This document shows positions 12,475 through 27,013 of a stretch of 64,000 nt of DNA, piece after piece. The stretch comes from Polytrichum commune (lineage: Eukaryota > Streptophyta > Polytrichopsida > Polytrichales > Polytrichaceae), in the NCBI GenBank assembly GCA_950295325.1, contig OX485806.1, forward strand, positions 16,492,001-16,556,000. The letters are read 5' to 3'. How positions within the stretch are numbered: the stretch's first letter is position 1; each line of letters starts with the position of its first letter. The position numbers were made by a program, and so were the translations under genes. Under the pieces are notes generated by a model that was not told where the DNA came from, did no database searches, and was given only the letters and a program-made list of their open reading frames with translations.

Positions 12475-15400
12475 TCAGTTGCCCCAGTACATGTCACCCA
12501 TGATAAGTAGAATGAGAGATGTCCATCCTGTAAAAGGATGTGAGCCTTTGCCTTTGCCATTGTTCGCATTGTCATACTGCTCCCAAAGATATCCACTCTC
12601 GTGATATCTCTTTACCACATTCCTGCACATACATAACAAGTCAAAAACTGAAGTAATGCACCTTGTAACATCCATGAACTATCCTATGTGAAGGTCAGAT
12701 TAGGCCTAAATTGGGAAAAATTAAAAATTGAAATGCCACATGTCATCATGTCATTGAAAAATCTTTAACAATGACATGCAAATTGAATTTAGGTAGAGAG
12801 GTGCCCAATCAGACCTGAACGTATGGTAAGTATCTACAACTCTAGTTGCAGACCGTACTCTTGCTTGAAGGACAATCTTATATACTAAAAGGAATAAGTC
12901 ATGGTTAAATAAGAGATAAAGTGCAGCTACAAGTAGTTGGAGAATATATAGAAATTACTTTAGGGACTCAAGCTACAACACATTACAATAAACTGAAGCA
13001 GTTTCTTTGCTGAGAAGTCTGCAAGAGTTAATATTGACTGGGATGGTCTAGTGCAGAAATTCTATGCACCTGATCAAGTTCGAACGAAGCTCCAATTTCA
13101 TGTCACTGCATCGGGTGCTATGTTCACCTCCACCTGCAGGTGGATTGGTTCACACAATTTTCATAAGTGTATATCCTAACAAACTTCCACATGATGTTGG
13201 TCATGGGAAACATTTGAGAACCCAATATCAAAAATGTGACAAATGCATGAACCACGCCACATCACAGACATTTTTGGTAACCTTTCAAGCTTTCCAAAGG
13301 AAAAAACAGGAAACACATTGATGGTCTACACCTTTTGAACAACGTTCGAGTGCCGAGAGCACAAGATAGTTGATGTTCATCCAAACAGGTCCCCGCCAAT
13401 ATGGTGCATCATGCTCTGTATTGCGCTTCATATAGAGAGAGCTACAAATAAAATAAAAAGTGTTCGAAGTATAGTTAATGTAAAACTTAGATGCAAAAAC
13501 CTGCTATACTTCCATTAATAAATTGACAAGTAGATTCAACCACTTAAAACTCCCTACCAGTAAAAAGGAGGAACATAATTGGACCTTTACACATAATAAA
13601 CACTTTCTAGGCAAAGATTTCAGACAAAGCTATATCAAAAATAAAATAAAATAAACCCATAAGTTCACATGCTGTAGCAAAAGAGAAATTCATCATTGAT
13701 ATTCCTTGGAGGTGCTGAAATAGGTCAGGATATAACCTTGTAGTGGCAAGTGAGCGCAGCCCATAATCTGTCCACAAATTTGATTCGTTGTGTAGAAGAT
13801 CCAACTGAATCTTCAATGCTGGTGAGTCCTGTGAAAGGGCCAATATAACTGACCTTATTAGTAAGTGGCACTTCACATAAGAGCTTGAGGGCCCATGACC
13901 ATTCAAATCCAAAATCTCTCATTGGTGAGAAATGCCAAGACCACCCCACTTCAGTTTATACAAGAGCTTGAGGGCCTAAGGGACCCAGAAAGCTTGAATG
14001 GATAAAAAAACCTACTTGGAGTCCTAGATGGTGTTCAATGGATATTGTGTCATGGTCTACCAGATTTTGCACCAAGCCCACCTCAAAGAGGGGGGTCTAA
14101 CACAAAACCAGGAAAACAGGACACTAAAAAATCTCACAACCCTTGATTTATTATAACTGCTTTGTGTAGAAGGGCCCATGTGCAGGATGCTTGTGAAATA
14201 GCATTCAGTTAAAAGCCTGGCTGCGGATGTATTTGCACTACACTTGAAAGACCGTTACCACACAAAATTCAGTTTCAATTTTCCATGGTATGACCTTCGG
14301 ATGACTTTCAAGGGCTCTCACAATTTTATGGTCAAGGCACTTGACCATAGTGTAAAGTGGCCCTACAGCTGGCAAATTAGTTATTATATAGAACTTTCTC
14401 AAACCCCTCCTGCTCCATTACAGAACCACCCAATGGTGCAAGAATGATATAGAATAATAACTCACCAACGGCAATAGGTCCATGAGCAAGGGAAAGAGGC
14501 TATTGTAACCATAGTGTGGAACCCATCCCAGCTCGGGTGGTTTTGACACTAGCCTCTCCACCTCAGATTGGATGTATCCCGTCACAGGATCCACAAAACT
14601 CTTACGGTGCAACTTCACCTGCAACAAAATAACTCCTTGTGTCTCAGCGAACTTTGTTCCTTGTATTTGCACAAATCTACAGTATTTGGGCCTAAAATGG
14701 ACGATTTAGCTCTCCACCCACATCTCCTAGGCTATGAAACATGCAATTAGTGCAAGATGATTAGCACATCTACATCATGCCCATAACCATTTTCCTCTTA
14801 AGTTTTGGAGCCCAAATGAATTGACCTTATTCATTATCGAAATCCAGATTCTCGTTCTTCCTAAATGATCATGTAGGTTCCTCCAATTATATTCACTACT
14901 GAGCCTAAATGGTTATCAAATTTTGAGCATATAGTCCAACCTCTTTTTAAAACATGGTCTCTTTTTGGTGTCTGTCCTTGAATCCACACCTAACCAGACA
15001 CCACTTAAGAGAAGTAACCAAATTAGGTCCGCTTACATTCTACCAAGAAAGGTGACCTGTACTAGCTGAAGACACTCTGTATGGGTTATCTTTACAATGG
15101 ATTTATGTTGTTGGGTTGATTTTGCATTAGGAGAACTATGGACGCGCTTGAGCCAGATTGGCTTTAACAGGTACTAAGCACCACACAAAAATAGGAATGT
15201 GCCCACAACTACACCACAAACTAGCATATGAGCAATTAATTGACGTGAACCTAGTTGCAGTGAGGGGTCAAAGATAAACATGCCTCTTCAGTGTGAAGCC
15301 CATAATCAAGGTACTGTCCACTCTGATCGTCATAATGAAGCTGCAGTACAATTTGAACACATAGGTTCCTTAGCATGTGTTTTACCTATAAATCTCTACC

Positions 15401-18400
15401 ATAGAGTCGATCCATAATTAGAAGATAATTTGACACAGTTGAGTGAAATTGAAGCATCAAAATGTCTTGCCCTGTTTAGAAGGCTCAAGTCTGTCAGTTG
15501 TGATGCCGTTGCCTCATAGATCTGTAAAACCACCAACAACTCATATAAAATATGCATCTCTTTGATATATGCCAAAGAAATACCTATAGAAATCATAAAG
15601 CACAAAATAGGTTCTAGGAGATCTATAAAGTCACTATTGTCACAATTGAGTGATCATTGTAAAATGAAGACGCTGGTACCTCATTTGGTGTGTCAATGAT
15701 GGAGGCTATTTTGGTCATGGATTGAGCAGCCAGGGCCATCCAGCACCGCAAATCAAGATGTCTCTCATCGTCAGAGGGGTGCGAAGCTCTTGGATAATCA
15801 TCTAAGCCTGACATCAATGTCTGCAAACAAATGAAAGAATGTATTAGTGTGATACGTAAGTCTCCAGATCAGACTAGGGATGAGTTGACTAAAAGGGTAG
15901 TTTGAGAGCTTATGCATAAAGTCGCCCATGTTTTCTTAAGGCTTGAATTAACATGCTAAAAGAGTGCGGTTGGGATATTAAAAAACAGGTTTCTAGCTTG
16001 GCATACTAGGATGGTGGTCCAAGTTAACCTTGCATAGGGCAAGCTGGGATCTAGAGTGACAGGTGCTATGAACAGACCCTATTTTAGATCCTAAAGTTCT
16101 CCCAATTTTATTTCTGGATTGAAAGAGGTGGTCCATGGAGTTTCACCCAACTTTCAAAATTGGGTTCCAACATAAGACGCTCTATCTTTCGAGAGATTGA
16201 AAGTCACAAGCTTGCAGGCTTATTTATTCTTCTTAATTTAGAACGTCATTGCTCAAAATCTGCTCCTGGTTACATCATTTTTTATTTCTAGTATTACCAC
16301 AAGAAGCAAACACACGCTACTAGGAAAGCATGGTAACATTGCGAACTGACAATTGGATTCAGCTCACGCTCCGTTTGTGCATTTCGTCCATGCCAGTAGT
16401 AGCTGCTTGCCACCCTTCCTACCCCACCCTCCAATTTATCCCCTGAGGGTCCCTTCACAAAAGCACTTTGCTTCTAGGTCACCCATACACTTACAAAGTA
16501 GACCCTGACAAAAGGACTAGAGAAGTAGAATATCTGATGTCCACATCGTAGAGTCAACAGTAAGGGGACAAAAACAGAAATGGGACTAGAGCACTAGAGG
16601 ACAGTCGAAACGACAGTGCATCACAAATTTCCAAAGTGTGGTGTGTTATGTAATTATTACATTAAATTACACCTAGTGGTGTAAAATGTGATTATCTAAT
16701 AGTAAATGTGCTATTCTTATGTAACAATTCGCTTCAAAGTAGCATAATGAGACAAATGTTAGGAGAAAATAAGCAAAAAAATTCAATTATGACGTATTAA
16801 TCAGGAATTTCAGATGTTATTTCAACACTTTATTGTTTCTACATTATAATTGTACAATCAGAAGTTTGTGATGTGTACTCACCAGTTTGAGAGGTATTGA
16901 ACCACTGAAACCAAGCTTCCAGCCGAGGGTACAACCTCTCTAAAAACACTTGATCCTCTTCATTCTGCTGTCCAGAGGCTTTCTCAGCTTCATATATTGT
17001 TGCAAGTCCTGCACCCATCCATTTACAGGAACAGATCAATACATGCCTAGTGGTGGATTCAACCAACCACAATCCCATAAACAATTTGAGCTTTATATGG
17101 CTTTTGAAATGCTCCATAGTGAGCTTTTAACATTCTTGAACAGCCTAAAGAGTTTGCACAGAAAGAAATGACAGAAGAAAATCAAAGAACAAAGGGCAGT
17201 TTCAGTACTATGTATAGCCATGAAAAGTGCAGGAGGATTGGCGTTGCTTGTATGTTGCAACACAAACTGGTCAGGAACTTTACTGCGCCCACCAATCGAC
17301 TCATAATTTTGAGAGCCAAGTCTAGTAGTGGTGGTTAAGGTTGCCAGTAATTATTTTGCCTCAATTTGCAAAATCAAGGACAACTGGCAGACTAGTAGTG
17401 AAGGACTACATTCGATCACAAAAATTTACAGTTGCTGTGGATAGAAAGACTTCAAAACTTTCTCAAATATTTGCATAACATCCCATAATGTACCTAGCCA
17501 ATCGCAAGGGAAGAATGCAAGATGTTCAAAGAAACATACCTGCGAGCTTCATCACCCAAAATCTGCTCCCGAGGAATCCAACCGTCAATATTGAGGAGAT
17601 CCAGCCAGTGAGCTATAATTTCTTTACTCATCCTCCGGTCCCATCGGCTGAGCAGGTTTTTGAAGCCAGAAAATACACATATTGACAAATCACACATGTC
17701 AGTCGAATATAGACCTTCTAGCATCACCTCAGGACATGACCCAAGTAATCAGCCATTTCCACAAAGACTCTTTGAATATACGAGACTTAATCCTTTAGCT
17801 CCACAGAACTTTTCGTCAGGAGTTGGTTGTTTTGCATACAGCACCTTCCATGTTTGGTAAGTGTTCAGTGCTTGCTTGAAGGTAGTGTGGAGGCTGAACA
17901 AAGAACATTCTATATTGGTTCATCCAGGGTCCAACTCATTTTGGCATGCCACGAGGTGCTAAGATGAGTTTGGCCCTCAATGAACCAAAATAGGTTGCTA
18001 TTCATTCAAATTCAAACACTACCTTCAAGCATACACCACAAGAGGAAAGAAATTAACAATATTATATATGAAACAACCAATGGGAAATCATAAGGACCAA
18101 CTCCTGCCGAAAATTTTCATTTAAGTTAAAGAATAACTCTTTTGCTTTTCTCCAAAATGAAGTGAAAATAGACATGCATATACCTAACCAAGAGCTGATG
18201 AAAGCCCTCATCCCAAAGGAAACCGCGTGGAAAAAAGGAGCGGCTAGGAACAGCAGTATACAACGCAGCCGGCCAATACTTCCAATGCTCCCCACTTTTT
18301 GTTTCTGCTACCTACTCCATCACAATTTAGAGTGGAGGTTAATATAGTGAAATATTTCAAAAGAATTTTGAAGATGTACAAGTCTGTCAAATACTGCTCC

Positions 18401-21400
18401 CTCATATTGTACACTGCAGTTTATTAGAAAAGCAAGTATAGGATTGAAGTAGTAAACCAATTGGCTCAATAGTCCTACTGGATACTTATAGAATTTTGCA
18501 AGGACACACGCCGTGAAAAACATGAAGGACGACAGGAGTGGAGATTGATATTTTTACTTGATGCTGAGGTGGAATTGCTATGAGGGACTGCCCATAAAAG
18601 TATCCTATGCTACCGAGGAGATTGCTGAGTGCAACTCGTCCCACTTCAATTTCCCCTTCACCCTGCACCTGCCCTCCATGCCCACAACATTGATTCAGAA
18701 TAATGAAAATAGGATATTTGTGAACTTGATCAATAATGGGACATTTGCAAATTTGAGAATATTCTGTTATGTGAGAGGGTTACTATTGTCTCCTCATTGA
18801 TTCAATTACTGAAATACACATATTTACCCTTAGGACCAGGTGACAAATTTGTACCATCTATGTATCTTGTCACTAATTGAGAAAGAGCCCCTGGTGAGAC
18901 ATGACTTCAATGTGAAGAATTTATGTCACCTTGACTTATACTAAACTTACCAGAACAGATCAGATACTACTTTGCTTCACTTCATCCAAGGAATGAGATA
19001 GTTCAGGGGAAAAAAATTAAAAATTAAAAATTACAGCCATACCTTGTTTTGCAATTGAAAAGTGGATTGAAACCGCTGCTCAAACTTTTCTTCACCCTTA
19101 ACTAGACTCTCTGTGAGCCCAACACCTACAGAACAGCCCCAAATATGGTTTATTACGTCCAGTGAGCTGGTCAATATATCCACAAAAATAAAATAAACTG
19201 CAACTTTAAAATGGAAGGTTTTGGGGAACAGAAAGGAATACCTGAAAGATTCTGAACACGACTACCAACTTCAGCATGTTGTTTGTTCGTGCCGGATACA
19301 AAAACTACATCAAAGTCTAAAGGTGCCATTCCTGTAATCTGCACAAAGTTGCTAAGAAATTCAAATTGGAAGGATTTTCATGCAAATACAAACTATGGAT
19401 CATCTGCATTTAATGCTCATGGATCCAAAACTGAATTTGATCATTACTTCATGAGCTCAAACTCTTACAACCAACAATTGAGAACATAGTTAATTCTTCA
19501 CACCTGAAAGATGGCAATGTTTGATGACTTCTCCACTGTATCTGGAAGCTGAATACGACCTTGTGTCCGTGCCTAGAATACCCCAAAATACACAGATCTT
19601 AGTGATCCATGTATAACCAATTGAACCCAATTTGCAATAAGTGAACACCTTCATTTGCTCACAAGTGAGTGGCAGAATCTCAATAATCTAGCGGGTATTT
19701 TGTTGGATGAAAAGTGTGTACAACAAAATTTGAAAATTCCATCTGGTAATGTTCCTACCACTTTCGACAGTACACCCTACAACACAATCACTTCTAGTTG
19801 CCAAAACAGGTCAAATCTTACACCTTAAACCTTCAGCCCTAAACCTCTATGAAAGAGGACAATATTCAGCATTCAATGTGGAGGCATACCTGCATCTCTA
19901 GTGTTTGCCAAACCAGCTGGGTCAAATTGTGTGTGTGTTGACGACGAAGGCCCACAAAACTGATAGAAGCCTTGTCCTGTATGAAAAGTTGAAGCTAATA
20001 ACCTTAAATCACTGCTGCCTGATAATGATCAACAAGTGTTTTGACAGCAGCATAGACTAAGTGTAGTTTGAAGAAAGCATACAAATTTTGGTCATATCTT
20101 CTACAAATACTGTTGATGAGAAGCTACAGTTGATATACCTGACCCTTGACGTGAAGCTCCCACCCACCAATTTCCTGAGATGTACCTCCTGCAAATTTAC
20201 CATTATCCAAGTCGGGAAAGATTTTCAAAGCGGCTCCAGCCTCATCCGCAACATAGAAGAATAAGGACACCTGTCGCTTGGGAGGCTTGTTTTGTTCCCT
20301 ACAAACCCCAAATATTTATTAAACTCAAGGCTGCACTGCAAGTTGTGAACCACCCCCCCGTAAGAAAGTGAATAGAAGTGCAACTCAAATACTGATCAGG
20401 AGTGCTCTATTCTTCATTAGACTTATTTTTTTCTTGAGACTGGATGTTTTGACAACTCTAAACACCTCAAAAGTATAGAATGCAAGTTCATAAGAAGATG
20501 ATCAGCTGAGAAGATGTGTGCAGATTCAATACCTTTCTTCAGGAACTTTTTTCTCTGTTACCTTAACTCGAACTGCCCAGTCACCTCCATAGCCGCTTTC
20601 AGGGGTTTGGCTCTTTAAAAAATATGTGGTGATGGCAAGACCTTGATCTACAATTTCCTGATTTCCCAAGGTTTTATGAGTAGAAATAACCTCCACAGTG
20701 CTAATATCTGTCAAAAGGTCAAGTTATAGGGCATACAGTAGAGTTATCCTTGAACCCGATGGGACATTTCATCAGGAGTTGGTCCCCTACGATTTTCCAT
20801 TGGTTTTTTGCATACAAAACCAATAATTCCTTACTACTTGCGGTGCATGCTCATCAGAGGTAGTGTTTGAATTTGAATGAAAAGCAAGCTATTTCAGTTC
20901 ATTGAGGGCCAAAATCATATTAGCACCTCTTAGCGTGTCCAAAACGAGTTTGACCCTCAACAAACCGATACAGAATGTTCTTCGCTCAAACCTCCACACT
21001 AACTCTAAGCATTGCAAACTTACCAAAAACGGAAGCTGTTGTATGCAAAATAACCAACTCCTCACCAAAAGCCATGTTCAGTTAGGGGATAGCCATAGTA
21101 CAGGTCAAATCTTACTTGCAAAAGCCCCTCACACATACAAGAAAAGTGAAAAACTCAAGACCCAGACCCTCAGCTCTAAAAAATGCAAGCCTGGCACTAC
21201 AAAAAAAAAAGTGTGTTTGAGGAGGTCGAAACCTGTCGGCCATACGTGGCACCATCATGGCGCACCCACGCATACCGAGAAAGTTTATCGGACTCCTCAC
21301 AAGTATGTCGCAGCGAATAGCGGCCTTCCTTCACACCAAGCCACATCAGCCCAGCAAGCAACGATTTCGGAGTCCTGCATTTGGGGATGTAATTAATGTC

Positions 21401-22721
21401 TTGGAGATCCAGAACTAAGAAATGTTCTGGATAATCCACAGGGAAGAAATTACTGAATTTCTCCCAAACTTATACATCATTGGGGTTTATATTGACAATA
21501 TACTACACCTTAAATTGAATGTGTTTGTTTCCACCACATGAATTTAGAATTTATGCAAGCAGCCAAGAATGGTTCACGAGCACAAGTAATGGCCTAACTG
21601 TGTTATGGATGAATTTATGAAGTAACGGATAGCCCAAATTAATCCTAAGACCTAAATTTTTTTTTAATTAAAAATCTGAAGAAAATGAGGTTTCTTCCTC
21701 TTCAATTGGATTAAACATTCGAAGTGAAAGCGTATCCGGTCTGAGTCAGTACCTAGCTCGAATACCCAAGTAAAGAGTTGAGCGATAAGTTCCCCAAAAC
21801 AAGCGCTCTTTGTGTTCTCCTTGAAACTGAAAAACAAACAAGAAATAATAAATCCTCAGAGCAGATGGCACTGATGCACCTACAATAGAATTTGAGGAAC
21901 ATCCTCCAAATTTGTCTCAGCCTGATGATGCAGGCAGTACTTAATATTCAGCCTAACCCATGCATGCCTTGCAAGAGGATTTGAGTATTTGACACAAAAT
22001 GTTGCACTTTGAAAGAATTGGAAACAAATAAGGAACTATGACACCTTAGATTAGATGGCATTTATGCACCTACGACTGAAATCAAGCAATAAAAAGCTAT
22101 GGATCCACCAAATTTGTCTCAGCCGATGATGCAGGCGGTACTTCATATTCAACTTACCCATGCATGCATTGAAATGGATTTGAGTATTTGACACAAAATG
22201 TTGCACAGGAGATTTGAAACACACAAGGAATTATAACACCTCAAAGCAAATGGCATTGATGCAACTAAGCAAGAAATTGAGCAATAAAAAGCGATGTATT
22301 CTCAAATCTGTCTCAACCTGATATTCAACCAAATCCATGCATGACTTCAAGAAAGTGCTCAAAATTTGAGCATTTGATACAAAACGTTGCACTTTAGAGA
22401 GAGTTGGAAACATTTTTGTACCTGAGGTAAATCGGACACAAGCTTCCCAGGAAACGGTGTCAAAGCCCTGGGTATGGGCATCACGGAGTTCCATTGCTTC
22501 ACACACAAGAGTCCGGTGGCAACAACGAGACACAGCAACACAGCCGAGGCTCCGAGAAATGGAAACACATTCCAGCTACACTTGCAGCATGATTCCTTTT
22601 TCTTCTTCTTAATCACACCCGTTGGCTTATTATTCGGTGCAACATTTCTTCGTCCAGGCCGTGTGGTGGCCGACTTCTCCAATGACAAGTCGGGGATCCT
22701 CACACCTCTGCGGTCCCTCAT
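12475..22721 (-). CDS. GCS1: Mannosyl-oligosaccharide glucosidase I (GH63), about 23 exons
   Basis: Alpha-glucosidase I removes the outermost alpha-1,2-glucose from Glc3Man9GlcNAc2 on new N-glycoproteins in the ER. The ATG at 22721 gives a short basic cytosolic tail (Lys cluster about residues 38-42), a membrane anchor at about 52-74 ([20 protein letters not shown]) and then the lumenal enzyme, a type II protein as in the family. Exons (minus): 22721-22422, 21826-21753, 21374-21233 and 20657-20533; about 20301-20139, 19979-19891, 19574-19504, 19339-19242, 19126-19043, 18673-18561, 18300-18180, 17655-17541, 17283-17215, 17010-16882, 16413-16350, 15823-15681, 15533-15410, 15345-15283, 14634-14460, 13838-13738, 13434-13320, 13010-12978 (tentative) and 12622-12475. 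Landmarks: [93 protein letters not shown] and FTGWTSL. Gene order matches plant GCS1 throughout and no break was seen. Confidence 0.93.
17810..18113. mobile_element. MITE in a GCS1 intron, copy 1
   Basis: An element of about 304 bp with inverted ends: TTTTCGTCAGGAGTTGGT on the left and ACCAACTCCTGCCGAAAA on the right. The interior matches the element at 20766-21071 in opposite orientation. It lies between two GCS1 exons, so it is spliced out. Confidence 0.7.
20766..21071. mobile_element. MITE in a GCS1 intron, copy 2 (inverted)
   Basis: An element of about 306 bp with CAGGAGTTGGT at its left end and ACCAACTCCT near its right end. Its reverse complement follows copy 1 (17810-18113) over its full length, with substitutions at roughly one position in six. 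It lies in the intron between the exons at 21374-21233 and 20657-20533. No target duplication was assigned with confidence. Confidence 0.7.
21841..22421. repeat. Three tandem copies, about 185-190 bp, filling GCS1 intron 1
   Basis: The block running from 'GATGGCA.TGATGCACCTA', through 'AAATTTGTCTCAGCC.GATGATGCAGGC', to 'GAGTATTTGACACAAAATG' occurs three times, anchored near 21861, 22051 and 22241. The third copy reaches the exon 1 donor (intron begins at 22421). Copies are diverged, with small deletions. Confidence 0.8.
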
Positions 22722-22823
22722 TGCGAAGAACAATCACAATCCCAATCCCCAACCCAATTTCGCTTTCTCAATCCTTCTGTGACACTTACAATTGCATTCT
22801 GTCCCTTGTGATTCTTCTCCACT

Positions 22824-22839
22824 AAACCCTAAACCCTAA
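22824..22839. promoter_or_regulatory. Double telo-box-like motif upstream of GCS1
   Basis: Two head-to-tail AAACCCTAA units lie about 105 bp upstream of the GCS1 ATG. In plants this telo-box is common near the start sites of housekeeping and translation-related genes. Its activity here is inferred from sequence and position only. Confidence 0.5.
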
Positions 22840-25800
22840 GTCCCAATGTGGGTCATGGCAACTGGGATGATCAGGGCTAAAGGGACCCGGTCAATGCGAA
22901 TTCAACCCCATGTCTGTTCCATCCCTTGCTTGCAAATTCAAAATCTTCACCGTTAACCCAAATCCCTAATTCAACACCTCATTCCTTGCAATTTCTCAGC
23001 GAGCACCAACTCAATACATCTTCACCATGGTGGCCTATCTACAAAATTCTTGTACACTTGTTCTATGGTGATTGGGATCATCATAAGAACAACATCATCA
23101 TCATCATGTGATGATCATAAGCTTAAACCACCTCCAAAAACTTACTCACTCCAAGTTTCCAACACTGATGAAACACTCATTACCCAGAGTCATTTCCGAA
23201 ACTGCGAGCGACTACACAAAGTAGTAACGTAGTACAAGTGCCTGAGAGTTTCGGACACAATTGATTCTAGCCATGAATGCCTTTATGACATTGTTCAGGC
23301 GCCACATGGCATGTTTTCATTGGTCAAGAGCGGTAGTAAGTCTTATGTGGCACCTTGAAAGTTTCTATTTCATTAAATGGGTATCGGTATGGACCGCAAT
23401 GTGTAAGGTGACAGATGCCTTCAACTTTGGATATGAAACACACGATTAGTGCGAGATGATTTACAATTTGCGGCCATGCACGTGTTTTCCTCTTAATTTT
23501 TGGAGCTCATATGAATATCCTATTTATTATCAAAGTCAAGACTTGTTTTATCAACGAATGATCACATAGGCCCCTTCAAACAAGCACATAGAGATAAATG
23601 TTGGTTCTTGTTGGATATTCATTCGCATGCACATTTATTTGGGCATATTATTAATATAGCACATCATGAATTTTTAGGAAAGAAAAAAACAGACAAACAC
23701 GTCACCAACACCAAATACTTTGGAGTTGATCAAGCTTTGAGACACAAAATTGAAGCCTCCCCAATTGTCACAAAAAAAAAAGCTATACCATAGAGCTACA
23801 CTATCATCACATGCAAGTCGCTCTCCTACTTGATTAATTTTTTCCAATTTGCAGATCATTGACCAACAATCTATCAAAGTTTGATAAGTATATAATAGTC
23901 AATCGTATGTTGTCTTCTTAATGCAATCCAATGAAGTCTATTGAGAAAGTTTTTGCTTTGTAATTAATGCGCATGACCTGCCTTAGATTTGGTTAAAATC
24001 GGTTTTGATGATCCGAACTCAATGGGCTTCCTCATCACTATGCCCCTTGCAGTCCGAGGATCCATTTCATAGTGAGGTTTTTATTATTTTGCTAATTTAC
24101 CAACTTTGTTTAAAATAGGATTGAATCATGCACTTCCCTACATTGAGTCTAGAATGGCAAATTGACAAATTTTGAGCAAGTAGTTCAATTTCTATTGAAA
24201 ACATGTCTCTTTGGCATCTATATTTAGACATATACCTAAGCACGCACAACTCAAATCTAGTAGACCATTTGAAATAAGAAACTAAATCAAGTTCACTTAA
24301 CTTAAATTCAATATTGGATTTGGTGTGGATTATAATATTTCCAAGGGGCTCAGATATTGCCATGGGTGTAATTTTTCGTAAACATTGCTAAATTTAAATA
24401 ATTGATACTTAGTCAAACCGTGTCAACAACAAACAAGGGGAGTAAGTAGCCTTACCAAATAACATACCAACTTGTTATCTCCTTTGCACAAATTTGTATA
24501 TTATCTAATTATACAAACATGAGGTGTAAGATTATAGAGAGGGTGAACCAACCCATACAATGGTTCCTTGTTAGATGACTATAACCAGGCCTCAAAGGTA
24601 TCAATGTACATGTTGTTTCCTCCTAGCCTAACAAAACATGATACACATCCAAAACTCCGTTGAGCAAGGGGTCGCAAGTCTTCATTAGCAGGGCATGTGC
24701 TATACACTCTACAATTAGATTTTGAGGGAATTAAGATAACATTGTGTGAAAACCGATTGTGCAAGACTGGAAACATCGCAAATCCATCAACCCTGAATAA
24801 GCAACCGCCACTAGTACACAACATGCAACCTTCAATCTAAGTGTGAGTGGATTGTGCCATACAATGGGCATGCAATGTAGGCTCCTAATTGTCTCATGCC
24901 ATGGTTGGGTGAACTAATACCCTAGCATCAATGGCATGCACCTATTTTGAGATCATCTCTAAATGTTGCCATCAATGTTATAATGCATGTTGTTTATTTC
25001 AAAAATTAGATTACCAATGTTATCCACATTGTAGTCAAACCAATAGTGCAAATGGCGGTATATGTCAAAACCAATAAATTTAGAGATAACCGCCACCATG
25101 TGCCTATGGTCATTTCGACATAATTTCTAGTAATGACCTATAGAAGACTCATAGAGACTATATTGTCTGCATATGAGGTAATATGAAACAAATAATATTG
25201 CGAATCAATTATTTTGGTGAAAAAATAACAAAGTCCTTCACACCGAATTAGTGCTTTTGGTTTGAGCCTTCAATTTGAATCAACCCCAATGGGTCATACT
25301 GCTTCATCCTCAAAATAACCTACGCAATAAAGTTTACTTTCTTGTTTAAGTTACCTTGTGTAAACTGGTAACCAATGGCATTGGGAATCCTTTATTTGAG
25401 CACATGAATGTGTTGTCAATTTAAATTCACTTTTCAGTGGAAGATATTTTTTATAGCTATAAGACTTATCCTACATAATTCTTGGACTGTGTATAAAATT
25501 TGTGCTCTGTGCTGCTACACCCAACTACACCGTTTATGGTATTTAGTGTGAGTGTTATTGTTTTACATTCTAAAGGCACATAAGTGTTATCTATGTAAGT
25601 ATTACAAGTTTCCTTGCTCCAAAGTGTTAACAAATATCAAGGGTGGATTGTACAGTTAGTTACATGAATTGTTGCAAGATCCAACCACAAACGTAAGCAT
25701 TCTCACATCGATTTCAAGACATTTGGCAGCAGATGATGTCAAACAAGTACCTCACTCAGATATTCTCGGCCTACCTATATCGATCCTTCCATCATTCATC

Positions 25801-27013
25801 ACAACCTCCAATCCTCACCATGAGAGGACACAAACGCTGTCAAGGACAAACAGTGATTGCAAGCCTGTAAAACTGAAACATTGTTTGGCCAAACAATTGT
25901 CTATCTACTGCACAAATTCGAACGTTGGAACAACGAGGATGGGTGTTGATGCAGTCACCATTCCAAAGTCCCAAAACAGTTAGTTGTCAATGGTGGCATG
26001 TTTAATGGACGGTGCAGGGACTACCTGCAACATATATTCATATGCATATGTGCAACATACAAGAACGGCAAGGAGCCAAGCTAGTCCCCTACATCCATGC
26101 TGTCCTTTGAGTTAGTTGCCCTTAATACATGAACTTGTTGCACTTGAAAACCAATCCAATGTAGCAAAAAACACAGTTTTTCTAAGAGATTGTACTCTTG
26201 CATGTGGCCTTCCAAAAAGGGTATAATGACTTTAGTTCCCACTTCCTTGCAACGAAGGATTCAAGCAATAAACAACTGAATTTGCATGGCCCACACTATT
26301 CATCATCGACCATATAAATCGTCTTGCAATCATTGGGTGGGCAAATAGAGATGGTGTCACATGACACTTCGTGCTCCATGACAAGTCATGAAGACCACTC
26401 TAATTAACATGGCACACCAAATCGAATGCCACACTCTCTCAGATGTTTAGTTTAGCTACTCACACACAAAGGCCATCAAAAATCTGGACATTGCAACAGA
26501 TTAAGGATCGCAGTTGAGGATGTACTATTAGACAAAGGGAAGTGGCCAAATCACTCATTTGGTCTTCTCCTTCCAAAGAGAATGGACAAGCTTATGTCAA
26601 GCTCTTGAAACTAATTGGTTGCAAAAATTTACAGGGTCAAGTTACTCATTCTCATAGCCCTCATAACAGAATATTGTCTGGCAACAGACTTGAGAGGAAT
26701 GTTCGGCATCTTTGCCCAGATTTTCATTTGACATTTACATGTTCATGTTGCAATATTCCATATCCGTTTTGAAAGCCACAGTTCCGGGCTTCTAGTTTTG
26801 AATGATGACTCCTAAGATCCCAATATCTCCAGCTGTTGCATTATATAGCAACAGTGTGCAAGGTATATACAAAATTCCTTGCCAGAATGCAGCATATATA
26901 TATATATATTGAAATCCAACTCTTTAGGCTGGGAGACCAAATCGATAGACGAAGCTATCAATTAAATTACAAAATTGAGATTGAAATTGAATACAATGGG
27001 CCCTGATTCAACC
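22840..27013. other. Gene-free stretch between GCS1 and the PTRHD1-like gene
   Basis: The two genes on the minus strand are separated by about 4.2 kb with no coding region I recognise. Part of 23500-24310 resembles the dispersed repeat family also seen at 10144 and 14870. A short (TA)n tract lies near 26890-26910. The open frame at 25669-25983 has no recognisable domain. Confidence 0.5.

Noticed and set aside
20902-21396. 164-codon plus-strand open frame
   Set aside because: It overlaps a GCS1 exon (21374-21233) and a MITE on the opposite strand and has no recognisable domain; it is a shadow frame.
22722-22733. GCS1 start four codons upstream of 22721
   Set aside because: That codon is TTG; the first real ATG is 22721.
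22824-22839. Interstitial telomere at AAACCCTAAACCCTAA
   Set aside because: Only two units, placed upstream of GCS1; better read as a plant telo-box promoter motif.
25669-25983. 104-codon open frame as a gene
   Set aside because: Composition is not clearly coding and no family is recognised; retained only as intergenic sequence.
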